From Enterovirga aerilata (GTDB lineage: Bacteria > Pseudomonadota > Alphaproteobacteria > Rhizobiales > Beijerinckiaceae): a DNA stretch of 64,000 bases. Positions 26,638 to 33,713 of the stretch are shown piece by piece. The translations under genes were made by a program, and so were the position numbers. The number at the start of each line of letters is the position of its first letter. Position 1 is the first letter of the stretch. The notes below the pieces were generated by a model. The model saw only the letters and a list, made by a program, of their open reading frames with translations, was not told the DNA's origin and ran no database searches. Where the stretch lies: positions 124,001 to 188,000 of the forward strand of contig NZ_JABEPP010000003.1 of NCBI RefSeq assembly GCF_013044135.1. The letters run 5' to 3'.

Positions 26638-27300
26638 TCAGCTCCGCGGCTCGCTCTGGATGCCGACATAGCTGTTGTCGAAGCGGCCCTCGGCGATGGC
26701 GGCGAGCGCCGCCGCCTCCCGCTCCTCCTGGGCGCGGATGCGTCCGAGAAGCTCGTCGGCGCAGGACGGATCGAAGGCCACGACGCCGTCCTCGTCGCCG
26801 AGCACGACATCTCCGGGCAGCACCACCATGCCGTCGACGGCCACCGGCACGTTGATCTCGCCGGGGCCGAACTTGTAGGGCCCGCGATGGGTCACGCCCC
26901 GCGCGAAACAGGGGAACTCCGCCGCCGCGAAGGCCGCGACGTCCCGCACGGCGCCGTCCACCACGAAGCCCGCGACGCCCTGCATCCTGGCGCGCTGCAT
27001 CATGATCTCGCCGACGAGGGCCTGGTTCAGGTCGCCCCCGCCGTCGACGACCAGGACGTCGCCGGGCCGCAGCAGGTCGTAGGACCTGTGCAGGATGTAG
27101 TTGTCGCCCGGCCGCGTCTTCACGGTCACGGCGGTCCCGACGAGCCGCCGGGAGCCGTGCACGGGCCTGAGCGCGCGCGTCCCGTGCAGGCGGTTCAGGT
27201 TGTCGGAGACGACCGCGACCGCAACCTCGCGGAAGCTCTCGAGGAGCCGCGCCGGCGCCTGGGGCGCGCTTTCGCGGAGGCGGTGACCGGGAAGCTGCAT
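26638..27300 (-). CDS. RraA-like / 4-hydroxy-4-methyl-2-oxoglutarate aldolase family protein
   Basis: A 220-residue protein of the RraA/HMG-aldolase fold. The metal and substrate site is seen as VVDGAVRD (Gly-x-x-Arg-Asp), with GDVLVVDGGGDLNQALVGEI upstream and GDVVLGDEDGVVAF downstream. Members include aldolases that split oxaloacetate-like acids; true RraA inhibits RNase E. Inside a catabolic cluster (SDR, cupin, Bug) the lyase role is the more likely. It converges on the SDR gene (5-base gap) and starts 7 bases after the Bug gene upstream on its strand. Confidence 0.85.
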   Translation of the reverse strand: MQLPGHRLRESAPQAPARLLESFREVAVAVVSDNLNRLHGTRALRPVHGSRRLVGTAVTVKTRPGDNYILHRSYDLLRPGDVLVVDGGGDLNQALVGEIMMQRARMQGVAGFVVDGAVRDVAAFAAAEFPCFARGVTHRGPYKFGPGEINVPVAVDGMVVLPGDVVLGDEDGVVAFDPSCADELLGRIRAQEEREAAALAAIAEGRFDNSYVGIQSEPRS

Positions 27301-27307
27301 CGCGATC

Positions 27308-28273
27308 TCAGGCCTTGATGTTGTTCTCGCGCACGACGTCGCCCCAGAGCTTCGTCTGCCGGGCGAAGAACGGGATCGCGGCCGCGCTGTCGGTGAGAAG
27401 CAGCGTCATCTGCTGCGACTCCTGCAGCTTCGTCGCGATCTGGCGCTCGGAGAGCGCCTCGCGCACCGCCGCCGAGAGCCGCGCCAGCGTGTCGGCCGGG
27501 GTCGCGGCCGGGGCGAAGACGCCCCACCAGGCCAGGGCCTCGAAGCCGTCGAAGCCGGATTCGATGGCGGTCGGCGTGTCCTTCAGCATGGGCAGGCGCT
27601 GGGCGCCCATCTGCATGACGGTCCGCACCTGTCCGCCGAGCTGGGGCGCGACGAGCGCGATCGAGCCGCAGAGAAGCTCGACATGGCCGCCGAGAAGGTC
27701 GTTCATGGCGGGGCCGCCGCCCCGGTAGGGCACATGCGTGATCTCGACCCCGGCCCGCTTGGCGAGCAGCGTCATGGCGAGGTGGCCGATCGTGCCGATG
27801 CCGACGGAGGCGTAGGTGACGGCCCGCGGCCGCGCCTTGGCGGCCGCCAGCACGTCCGCGAAGGTCCTGTACGGCTTGTCCCTGTTCGTCGCGACGACGT
27901 AGGGCGCCGTGCCGACGAGGCTCACGGGCACGAGGTCCCTCTCGATGTCGAGCGGGGGGTTGGGCACCATCGCGGGGATGACCGTGTGGGAATCGAAGGT
28001 GACCAGCAGCGTCATCCCGTCGGGCGCGCTCTTCGCCACATGCGCCGCCCCGAGGGCGCTCGCGGCGCCCGGCATGTTCTCCACGATCGTCGTCTGGCCC
28101 AGCATGTCCTGCAGCCGCGCCTGCAGCATGCGGGCGAGCGCGTCCGTGGAGCCGCCGGGCGGGAAGGGCACGACGAGCCGCATCGTGCGTCCGCCCTGCT
28201 GGGCGAGCGCCGGCCCGCAGAGCAGCGCCGCGGCGCCGCAAGCGAGCGCGCCGCGCCTGGTGAGCTTCGCCAT
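27308..28273 (-). CDS. Bug/TctC-family binding protein, fourth in the window
   Basis: A 321-residue receptor with a signal of mixed character: MAKLTRRGALACGAAALLCG has a twin-arginine-like pair and a possible lipobox (LLCG), then cleavage near ALAQ. The mature part has MRLVVPFPPGGSTDALARML, VENMPGAASALG, HVPYRGGGPAMNDLLGG and AWWGVFAPAATPADTLARL. It sits between the cupin and RraA-like genes on the same strand, so receptor and enzymes probably serve one pathway. Confidence 0.9.
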   Translation of the reverse strand: MAKLTRRGALACGAAALLCGPALAQQGGRTMRLVVPFPPGGSTDALARMLQARLQDMLGQTTIVENMPGAASALGAAHVAKSAPDGMTLLVTFDSHTVIPAMVPNPPLDIERDLVPVSLVGTAPYVVATNRDKPYRTFADVLAAAKARPRAVTYASVGIGTIGHLAMTLLAKRAGVEITHVPYRGGGPAMNDLLGGHVELLCGSIALVAPQLGGQVRTVMQMGAQRLPMLKDTPTAIESGFDGFEALAWWGVFAPAATPADTLARLSAAVREALSERQIATKLQESQQMTLLLTDSAAAIPFFARQTKLWGDVVRENNIKA

Positions 28274-28304
28274 CCCTGTCCCTCCCTCGCTCTGGCGCTG
28301 CTTA

Positions 28305-28688
28305 TCAGCTGCCGAAACCCTTTCCGGGCTTCCTGTATTCGGGCCGGGGCGGGCTGAAGATGTCCAGCACCTTCGCGCCCTCGGGCCCGGCGCGCATCGT
28401 ATGCGGGACGTTGCCCGGCGTGCGCCAGAAATCGCCCTTCCGTACGGGAATCTCCTCGCCGCCCTGCACCCGGATCGCGGAGCCCTCGAGCAGCACGCCC
28501 CATTGCTCCTCCGGATGATGGTGCAGCGTGCCCTCCGCGTTCGGCGCGATGGTCACCACCGAGAGCATCGCCTGCTCGCCGGCGAAGATGCGGGTCGTGA
28601 GCCCCGGCGCGAGCTCGCGCAGCAGGCCGTCGGAGGCGTCGTCGAGATTGTGGAACTCGGCCCTCTGCGAGGCCTCGGTCTTCGCCAT
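28305..28688 (-). CDS. Cupin-domain protein
   Basis: A 127-residue single-domain cupin. Motif 1 reads TLHHHPEEQWGVLLEGSA (metal-ligand His-His-His and Glu), and motif 2 is RTPGNVPHTMRAG. ATG 28688 follows GGGAGGG; the longer frame from 28811 lacks a ribosome site and cupin homology. It heads the operon cupin, Bug, RraA-like. Small cupins of this sort are dioxygenases, isomerases or binding proteins; which applies cannot be told. Confidence 0.85.
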   Translation of the reverse strand: MAKTEASQRAEFHNLDDASDGLLRELAPGLTTRIFAGEQAMLSVVTIAPNAEGTLHHHPEEQWGVLLEGSAIRVQGGEEIPVRKGDFWRTPGNVPHTMRAGPEGAKVLDIFSPPRPEYRKPGKGFGS

Positions 28689-28930
28689 GCGTCCCTCCCT
28701 GCGCCGGATGATTTCGGAACGGAGCGGCAAGGTAAAGCCGGAATGTCGGTCCGGGGCCGCGGAAAGGCGGGATGTCGAGGGCGTGGCCGCTCCGGCCCTC
28801 CGCGCCTGCACCGCGGGCAGGCTCGCCCCTCATCCGGGCGCGCTCCTGAAAGCGCCCACGCGCCGTCCGTCCCCGGGGCGGGGTCGGTCATGACGGGCGA
28901 CTTCAAAGAGCTGAATTGGTCGAGGGGCGT

Positions 28931-28980
28931 GGGACGCCGAAACGCTCGATCAATTTTATAGAGGAGCCTTTCGGCGTCCC
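28931..28980. repeat. Long inverted repeat around an AT-rich core
   Basis: GGGACGCCGAAA (28931-28942) and TTTCGGCGTCCC (28969-28980) are perfect inverted copies. After one mismatch, GCTC/GAGC extends the stem. The unpaired core contains CAATTTTATA, strikingly AT-rich for this genome. It could be a transcript hairpin, a regulator site or the end of a degenerate mobile repeat. Confidence 0.6.
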
Positions 28981-28995
28981 CGCGATGCCCGCCCC

Positions 28996-29037
28996 GTCAT
29001 CCCCGGCGGGCGCGGAGCGCCCGGGAAGGGGATCCAG
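28996..29037 (+). repeat. GTCAT-type palindromic repeat, copy 1
   Basis: A 42-base element starting GTCATCCCCGG and ending GGGGATCCAG with an inner palindrome (GGGCGC/GCGCCC). It differs from the copy at 29376-29417 at one base only. Confidence 0.8.
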
Positions 29038-29330
29038 ACGACAAGCACCGCGTCCGGGTTTCCCCGGCACGGGCGGCGATTTTGGACCGGACCTGCCGCT
29101 CTTCCGCCCCCTCGCCCGTTGCCGGACGAGAGAACACTAGCCATGCTGCACTGGCGCCCGGGCCGTATTACCCGGAGGGCGGCGCTGGTCCGGCTCCCCG
29201 AGTGCGGGTTCGCGAAACCCGCCCGCAGGCGCCGCATCCTCCTCCGCTTCCACGACGCCTCGCGAGAGCGCCCCTCGGCGAAGAGGACGAAGCCGATCTA
29301 GACTATATTCCTATGAATGTCAAGCGGGAT

Positions 29331-29366
29331 GTCATCCCCGGCGCCTGCGCAGCAGGCGGGAAAGGC
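29331..29366 (+). repeat. GTCAT-type repeat, divergent copy
   Basis: Begins GTCATCCCCGGCGC and keeps the hairpin architecture (GCCTGC/GCAGGC) followed by GGGAAAGG, but lacks the GGATCCAG end. It lies 9 bases before the next copy. Confidence 0.55.
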
Positions 29367-29375
29367 GGCTCCACC

Positions 29376-29417
29376 GTCATCCCCGGCGGGCGCGAAGCGC
29401 CCGGGAAGGGGATCCAG
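29376..29417 (+). repeat. GTCAT-type palindromic repeat, copy 2
   Basis: Same 42-base element as 28996-29037 with a single substitution at its centre, in the same orientation. Confidence 0.8.
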
Positions 29418-29441
29418 CCAACCTCCCACACGGACGACGTC

Positions 29442-29495
29442 CCTGGATTCCCTTCCCCTCCGCGGCGCTGACGCGCCGCTCCGGCCGGGAATGAC
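29442..29495 (-). repeat. GTCAT-type repeat, inverted copy
   Basis: On the reverse strand this reads GTCATTCCCGG, an inner palindrome, then GGGAAGGGAATCCAG. It is thus an inverted, longer family member facing copy 2. Confidence 0.7.
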
Positions 29496-29501
29496 AGTGA
29501 G

Positions 29502-29560
29502 CTCCATCCTCGGCCTTGAGCCGAGGATGGAGACTGGATGGTCGGGTCAAGCCCGACCAT
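29502..29560. repeat. Tandem short palindromes
   Basis: First, CTCCATCCTCGGC and its exact inverse around a 5-base loop (29502-29532). Second, ATGGTCGGG and CCCGACCAT around TCAAG (29538-29560), followed by GAC. The second shares its core with the pair at 31753-31833. Confidence 0.7.
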
Positions 29561-29755
29561 GACGGGGCGGCCATCCGGCCCGAGCCGCCGCTCGACCCTC
29601 CCCGCCGAACTCGGGTGTTCCAAAATTCGGCTTCCCTGGCGCGCATGCCGGGCAGGCCGACTTGCATGGGGCCGCGGCCCAGCGTCCGTCCGCATCATGC
29701 GGCCGGACCGATCCTGCGCTCATGCGTTATAGCCCGGCCGGAAGCCGGAGCGAGA

Positions 29756-30727
29756 ATGCCCGTCGTCGCCGCCTATCTCTACCGCAACGGCCAGCGCGCC
29801 GCCCCCGTCACGCTCTCATCGCCCGCGCCCGTCTGCGCCGGCGACAAGTCCGAGTTCATCTGGATCGGCCTGGTCGAGCCCTCCGAGGAGGAGCTCCGCG
29901 TCCTCCAGGAGAATCTCGGCCTGCATCCGCTCGCCGTGGAGGATGCCCTCAAGGCGCACCAGCTGCCCAAGGTCGAGGTCTATGGCGACCAGCTCTTCGT
30001 GGTCGCCCGCACAGCGCATCTGGAGGGCGACCGCATCGCCTATGGCGAGACCTCGGTCTTCGTCGGGCCGACCCACGTCATCAGCGTGCGGCACGGCTCC
30101 GCGCGCGCCCATACGCAGCTCAGGGCGCAGCTCGAGGCGGCCCCGAACCAGCTCAGGCTCGGCGTCGACTATGTCCTGCACGGCATCCTGGACTTCATCG
30201 TGGACGGCTACCTGCCGATCGTCGAGGCGATCGAGGAGGACGTCCTCGCCATGGAGCAGAAGACCCTCGAATCCTGCCTCGGCCGCGGCGAGATCAACCG
30301 CCTGTTCCAGCTCCGGCGCGAGCTGATCCGCTTCGGCCGGGTGATGGGGCCGATGTCCGAGGTCGCAAGCAAGCTCGTGCATCTCGACCTGCCGGGCATC
30401 GATCCCGATGTCCGGCCCTATTTCCGGGACGTGCTCGACCATGTCAGGCGCGTCGAGGTGATGGCGGCGGGGCTGCGCGACGCGCTCACCTCCGTCTTCG
30501 AGGTCTCCACGCTGCTCGAGCAGCAGCGCCAGGGCGACATCACCCGCAAGCTCGCCGCCTGGGCCGCGATCCTCGCCGTGCCGACCGCCATCGCGGGGAT
30601 CTACGGCATGAATTTCGAGAACATGCCCGAGCTCAGGACGGCCTATGGCTACTACGTCGTCCTCGCCGCGATCGGGCTCGCCTGCGCCGGGCTCTACTGG
30701 CGCTTCCGGCGCACGGGATGGCTGTGA
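29756..30727 (+). CDS. CorA-type magnesium/divalent metal transporter
   Basis: A 323-residue CorA family channel. The large cytoplasmic N-terminal domain (to about residue 260) is followed by two C-terminal membrane helices (AAWAAILAVPTAIAGIYGMN and YYVVLAAIGLACAGLYWRF). The GMN selectivity motif is residues 284-286, followed by FENMPE as in many CorA proteins. ATG 29756 follows GGAGCGAGA; the frame extends upstream only through repeats. Mg2+ is the usual ion, but Co2+, Ni2+ or Zn2+ cannot be excluded. Confidence 0.93.
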   Translation: MPVVAAYLYRNGQRAAPVTLSSPAPVCAGDKSEFIWIGLVEPSEEELRVLQENLGLHPLAVEDALKAHQLPKVEVYGDQLFVVARTAHLEGDRIAYGETSVFVGPTHVISVRHGSARAHTQLRAQLEAAPNQLRLGVDYVLHGILDFIVDGYLPIVEAIEEDVLAMEQKTLESCLGRGEINRLFQLRRELIRFGRVMGPMSEVASKLVHLDLPGIDPDVRPYFRDVLDHVRRVEVMAAGLRDALTSVFEVSTLLEQQRQGDITRKLAAWAAILAVPTAIAGIYGMNFENMPELRTAYGYYVVLAAIGLACAGLYWRFRRTGWL

Positions 30728-30805
30728 CGATGGCGCGCCGGCTCCCGTTCCGCGTCCGGAACCCGCCTCGGCCGCGATGGTTCAGCTAGCTGGCAGGAGC
30801 ACGAC

Positions 30806-31186
30806 ATGAATCGACACCAGATGACCATGCTGGCCGGATGCCTCGTCGCGGGAGCCGCCCTCGCGGCAGGGACGGGTGCAGCCCAGGCCCAGGGCAAGAT
30901 CTATCAGGGCCCGGCCGGCGGCGGTTACGGCTCGGCCGAGCAGCCCTATGTGCCGGGCGCCCGCGGACAGCCCGTGCCTCCGGCCGGGACGGGACGCGGG
31001 CAGGCCGCGCCTCCGCGCCAGGACGGCGGTTCGCTCGCCAGGGGAGGGGAGCGCGGCGGCGAGCGCCGCCGGGACGAGGGCGGCAGGCGCGGGGGCGGCT
31101 ACGATCCGGACGGCGCCGCCTATGGCGGCCGGCGGGGCTATGACGGCGGCGGCTACGATCGCCGGGGCGGCTACGGCCGCTGGTAG
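30806..31186 (+). CDS. Exported Gly/Arg-rich protein
   Basis: A 126-residue protein with a signal peptide (MNRHQMTMLAGCLVAGAAL, cleavage near AQAQ). The mature part is low-complexity: proline/glycine-rich to residue 65, then repeated GERGGERRRDEGG, and a tail of RGYDGGGYDRRGGYGRW. No fold is predicted, and it is likely disordered and periplasmic or extracellular. Cysteine at position 12 is within the signal and not a convincing lipobox. Family not recognised; similar RG/YG-rich secreted proteins are common in Hyphomicrobiales. Confidence 0.7.
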   Translation: MNRHQMTMLAGCLVAGAALAAGTGAAQAQGKIYQGPAGGGYGSAEQPYVPGARGQPVPPAGTGRGQAAPPRQDGGSLARGGERGGERRRDEGGRRGGGYDPDGAAYGGRRGYDGGGYDRRGGYGRW

Positions 31187-31199
31187 CCGGAGACCCTCC

Positions 31200-31241
31200 G
31201 CCGGGCGGAGCCTCCAGCGAGGGCCGCCCGGCAGGACTTTT
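31200..31241 (+). terminator. Rho-independent-type terminator
   Basis: GCCGGGCGG (31200-31208) pairs with CCGCCCGGC (31224-31232) and is followed by AGGACTTTT. It lies in the 57-base gap between the exported-protein gene and the convergent cyanase gene. Confidence 0.6.
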
Positions 31242-31243
31242 CC

Positions 31244-31732
31244 CTATTCCTCCTCGAAGCCGTATTCCGGCACGCCCTGCTGGTTGCCGTAATACTTGTA
31301 GGGCAGGAACTTGCCGCTCATCGAGATGCGGACGCGGTCGCCCTTCGGGTTCGCTTCCCGCGCGAAGGTGATGTCGAAGTCGATCGCCGACATGATGCCG
31401 TCGCCGAATTCCTCCTCGATCAGCGCCTTCCAGGCCGGCCCGTTCACCATCACCATCTCGTAGAAGCGGTAGATGAGCGGGTCCGTCGGCGGCATCGGCG
31501 TGCCGGTTCCGCGATAGGGCACCTCGTTCAGCATCGCCTGCTCCGCCTTGGTGAGGCCGAAGAGCTCGGCGGCCTTGGCGGCCTGCGGCTTCACGAGCTT
31601 CATCTGGCCGAGCAGCGCGCCGACGATCAGCACGTCCGACATCCCGCCGATCTCGTCGCAGATGTGGCGCCAGGTCCAGCCCTTCTCGCGCTTGATGTCG
31701 AGGATCTTCTCGGTGAGCTCTTCGCGTTTCAT
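31244..31732 (-). CDS. cynS: Cyanate hydratase (cyanase)
   Basis: Converts cyanate plus bicarbonate to carbamate and CO2, which yields ammonia. At 162 residues it is full length. The catalytic triad is visible as Arg89 and Glu92 in PLIYRFYEMV and Ser115 in IMSAIDF; the spacings (3 and 26 residues) equal those of the E. coli enzyme. The N-terminal helical domain (TEKILDIKREKGWTWRHI) is the usual HTH-like dimer domain. It is the last gene of a cyanate uptake operon, about 100 bases after the transporter ATPase gene, with a palindromic repeat pair in that gap. Confidence 0.96.
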   Translation of the reverse strand: MKREELTEKILDIKREKGWTWRHICDEIGGMSDVLIVGALLGQMKLVKPQAAKAAELFGLTKAEQAMLNEVPYRGTGTPMPPTDPLIYRFYEMVMVNGPAWKALIEEEFGDGIMSAIDFDITFAREANPKGDRVRISMSGKFLPYKYYGNQQGVPEYGFEEE

Positions 31733-31752
31733 CGCCTTTCGCTTTCTCCGGC

Positions 31753-31833
31753 GTCATGGCCGGGCTTGGCCCGGCCATCTCCGTCCGGGCGCCGAGGGTG
31801 TTCGTGGATGGCCGGGCCAAGCCCGGCCATGAC
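31753..31833. repeat. Facing pair of palindromic repeats in the cynD-cynS gap
   Basis: GTCATGGCCGGG...CCCGGCCATC (31753-31780) and its mirror GATGGCCGGG...CCCGGCCATGAC (31807-31833) face each other across 26 bases. Each is itself a 9-bp hairpin with a 5-base loop. The family core is shared with 29538-29560. Placed inside the operon, it could attenuate or protect the cynS message. Confidence 0.75.
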
Positions 31834-31838
31834 AGCGG

Positions 31839-32744
31839 CTAGGTCGCGACGGCCCTGAGCTTCGGCGCTGCGCTGGGGAGGGGCGGAGCCGCCACCCCAC
31901 CATCCAGCCTCACCACCGGCGGGTGGCGCGGGTCGTAGCCGGCGGGCGGATCGTCCCTGAAGGTCTTCGAGCGCGAGACCAGGAAGTCGATGAGGTGGTT
32001 GCGGAGCGCGTAGTAGTTCGGGTCGTGGTGGATGGCGCCCTGCCGCCGGTCGGCCGGGAGGGGATTGACCACGATCTCGGCGATCCTCGCGCCGGGCCCG
32101 TTCGTCATCAGCACGATCTTGTCGGCGAGGTAGATCGCCTCGTCCACGTCGTGCGTGATCATGTAGACGGTCTGGCCGGTCTCGCGGCAGATGCGCCGCG
32201 CCTCCTCCTGCAGGGTGCCGCGCGTGAGCGCGTCGAGGGCGGAGAACGGCTCGTCCATCAGCAGGATCTTGGGCTCGATCGCGAGCGCGCGCGCGATGCC
32301 GACGCGCTGCTTCATGCCGCCGGAGAGTTCGGCGGGGCGCTTGCCCTCCGCGCCCGCGAGGCCGACGGTCGCGATGGCCCGCGTCGCGCGCGCCTCGATC
32401 TCCGCCTTCGACGCCTTCGGCCAGCGCGACGCCACCGCATAGGCGACGTTGCCGAGCACGGTCTTCCACGGCAGGAGCGCATGGCCCTGGAAGATCACCG
32501 CCCGGTCGAGGGACGGGCCGGAGATCTCGCGCCCGTCCACGATGACGGCGCCGGCCGAGGGTGCGTCGAGCCCGGCCAGGATGTTGAGCACCGTCGTCTT
32601 GCCGCAGCCCGAATGGCCGATGACGCAGACGAACTCGCCGCGCCCGACCCGCAGCCAGAGATCCTCGAAGATCGTGGTCTGCCCGCCGGCGGCTGCCGGG
32701 TAGCGCTTGGCGATACCCTCGATGGAGATGAGCCTGTCCTCCAT
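31839..32744 (-). CDS. cynD: Cyanate (nitrate-type) ABC transporter ATP-binding protein
   Basis: A 301-residue ATPase. Walker A is GHSGCGKTT (about residues 43-51), the signature is LSGGMKQRVGIARA, and Walker B is ILLMDEPFSALDALTRG with His in MITHDVDEAIYLADKI. The C-terminal end after about residue 220 (NYYALRNHLIDFLVSRS) is typical of NrtD/CynD ATPases. ATG 32744 is 6 bases past the permease stop with GGAG upstream. The cyanate call rests on cynS downstream. Confidence 0.9.
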   Translation of the reverse strand: MEDRLISIEGIAKRYPAAAGGQTTIFEDLWLRVGRGEFVCVIGHSGCGKTTVLNILAGLDAPSAGAVIVDGREISGPSLDRAVIFQGHALLPWKTVLGNVAYAVASRWPKASKAEIEARATRAIATVGLAGAEGKRPAELSGGMKQRVGIARALAIEPKILLMDEPFSALDALTRGTLQEEARRICRETGQTVYMITHDVDEAIYLADKIVLMTNGPGARIAEIVVNPLPADRRQGAIHHDPNYYALRNHLIDFLVSRSKTFRDDPPAGYDPRHPPVVRLDGGVAAPPLPSAAPKLRAVAT

Positions 32745-32749
32745 CGGGC

Positions 32750-33589
32750 TCACTCCGGGAAGGTGACGAGCCGCTGCGCCTGCGCCAGCAACTGATCGAG
32801 GATCATGCCGACGATCCCGATGACCAGGATCGAGGTGATCACGTTGGTGATGGAGAGGTTGTTCCACTCGTTCCAGACGAAGTAGCCGATCCCCGTGCCG
32901 CCCACGAGCATCTCGGCCGCGACGATGACGAGCCATGCGATGCCGATCGAGATCCGCATGCCCGTCAGGATCGTCGGCGCGGCCGCGGGCAGGATGATCG
33001 TGAAGGCGCGGCGCAGCGGTCCGACCTCGAGCGTGCGGGCCACGTTGAGCCATTCGCGCCGCACGCTCGCGACCCCGAAGGCCGTGTTGATGAGCATCGG
33101 CCAGAGCGAGCAGATGAAGATGACGAAGACGGCCGAGATGCCCGAATCCTTGATCGTGTAGAGGGCGAGCGGCATCCAGGCGAGGGGCGAGACCGGCTTC
33201 AGGAGCTGGATGTAGGGATCGAGCGCGCGGCTCATCAGCGGCGACATCCCGACGAGGAAGCCGACCGGGATGGCGACGAGCACGGCCAGGAGATAGCCGG
33301 TCCCGACCCGCGCGACCGAATGGGCGAGCTGGATGCCGATGCCCTTGTCGTTCGGGCCCTTGTCGTAGAACGGGTCCCTCAGATGGCCCCAGATGGTCCG
33401 GCCGACATCCAGCGGGCCGGGCATCGCCGACTTGCCCTGCGTCGCGGTCGCGCCCATGAGCTTGGCGTATTCCGGATCCATCTCCTGGGCCGGGCCCGAG
33501 CCGCTCACCCCGATCTGCCAGAGGGCCAGGAACACGGCGAGGATGAGCGCCGAGACGGCAAGCGCCTGCAGGCGGGCGGTGGTGGTCAT
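32750..33589 (-). CDS. cynB: Cyanate (nitrate-type) ABC transporter permease
   Basis: A 279-residue permease of the NrtB/CynB group with an N-terminal helix (LAVSALILAVFLALWQIGV), a long periplasmic segment (about residues 30-85), then the five-helix core. The ATPase-contact loop is RTLEVGPLRRAFTIILPAAA. ATG 33589 follows GGAGCGG; extension to 33640 would run into the intergenic repeat. It sits between the receptor and ATPase genes of the cyn operon. Confidence 0.9.
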   Translation of the reverse strand: MTTTARLQALAVSALILAVFLALWQIGVSGSGPAQEMDPEYAKLMGATATQGKSAMPGPLDVGRTIWGHLRDPFYDKGPNDKGIGIQLAHSVARVGTGYLLAVLVAIPVGFLVGMSPLMSRALDPYIQLLKPVSPLAWMPLALYTIKDSGISAVFVIFICSLWPMLINTAFGVASVRREWLNVARTLEVGPLRRAFTIILPAAAPTILTGMRISIGIAWLVIVAAEMLVGGTGIGYFVWNEWNNLSITNVITSILVIGIVGMILDQLLAQAQRLVTFPE

Positions 33590-33604
33590 CTTGCCGCTCC
33601 GGCG

Positions 33605-33702
33605 TCGTTCCGGGGCCGCGAAGCGGAGCCCGGAACCCACGACGGGGCTCCGGAGCGTGATCGTGGGTTCCGGGTTCGGCCTCCGGCCGCCCCGGAATGA
33701 CG
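33605..33702. repeat. Large palindromic repeat in the cynA-cynB gap
   Basis: A roughly 98-base inverted repeat. CCGGAACCCACGA (33630-33642) mirrors TCGTGGGTTCCGG (33661-33673); GCTCCGGAGC sits at the centre, and the outer ends CGTTCCGGGGC and GCCCCGGAATGACG also pair. It is of the GTCATTCCGGGG type common between genes in Hyphomicrobiales and fills nearly all of the 124-base gap. Confidence 0.75.
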
Positions 33703-33713
33703 GCTCGCCATCC

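Larger units (their letters stand above)
28689..29755. other. Repeat-rich intergenic kilobase
   Basis: No gene is supported between the cupin and the CorA-type gene. The interval holds a long hairpin (28931-28980), at least four copies of a GTCAT-CCCGG...GGATCCAG type element, and two adjacent short palindromes (29502-29532 and 29538-29560). Open frames here follow the repeat symmetry and look spurious. Confidence 0.75.
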
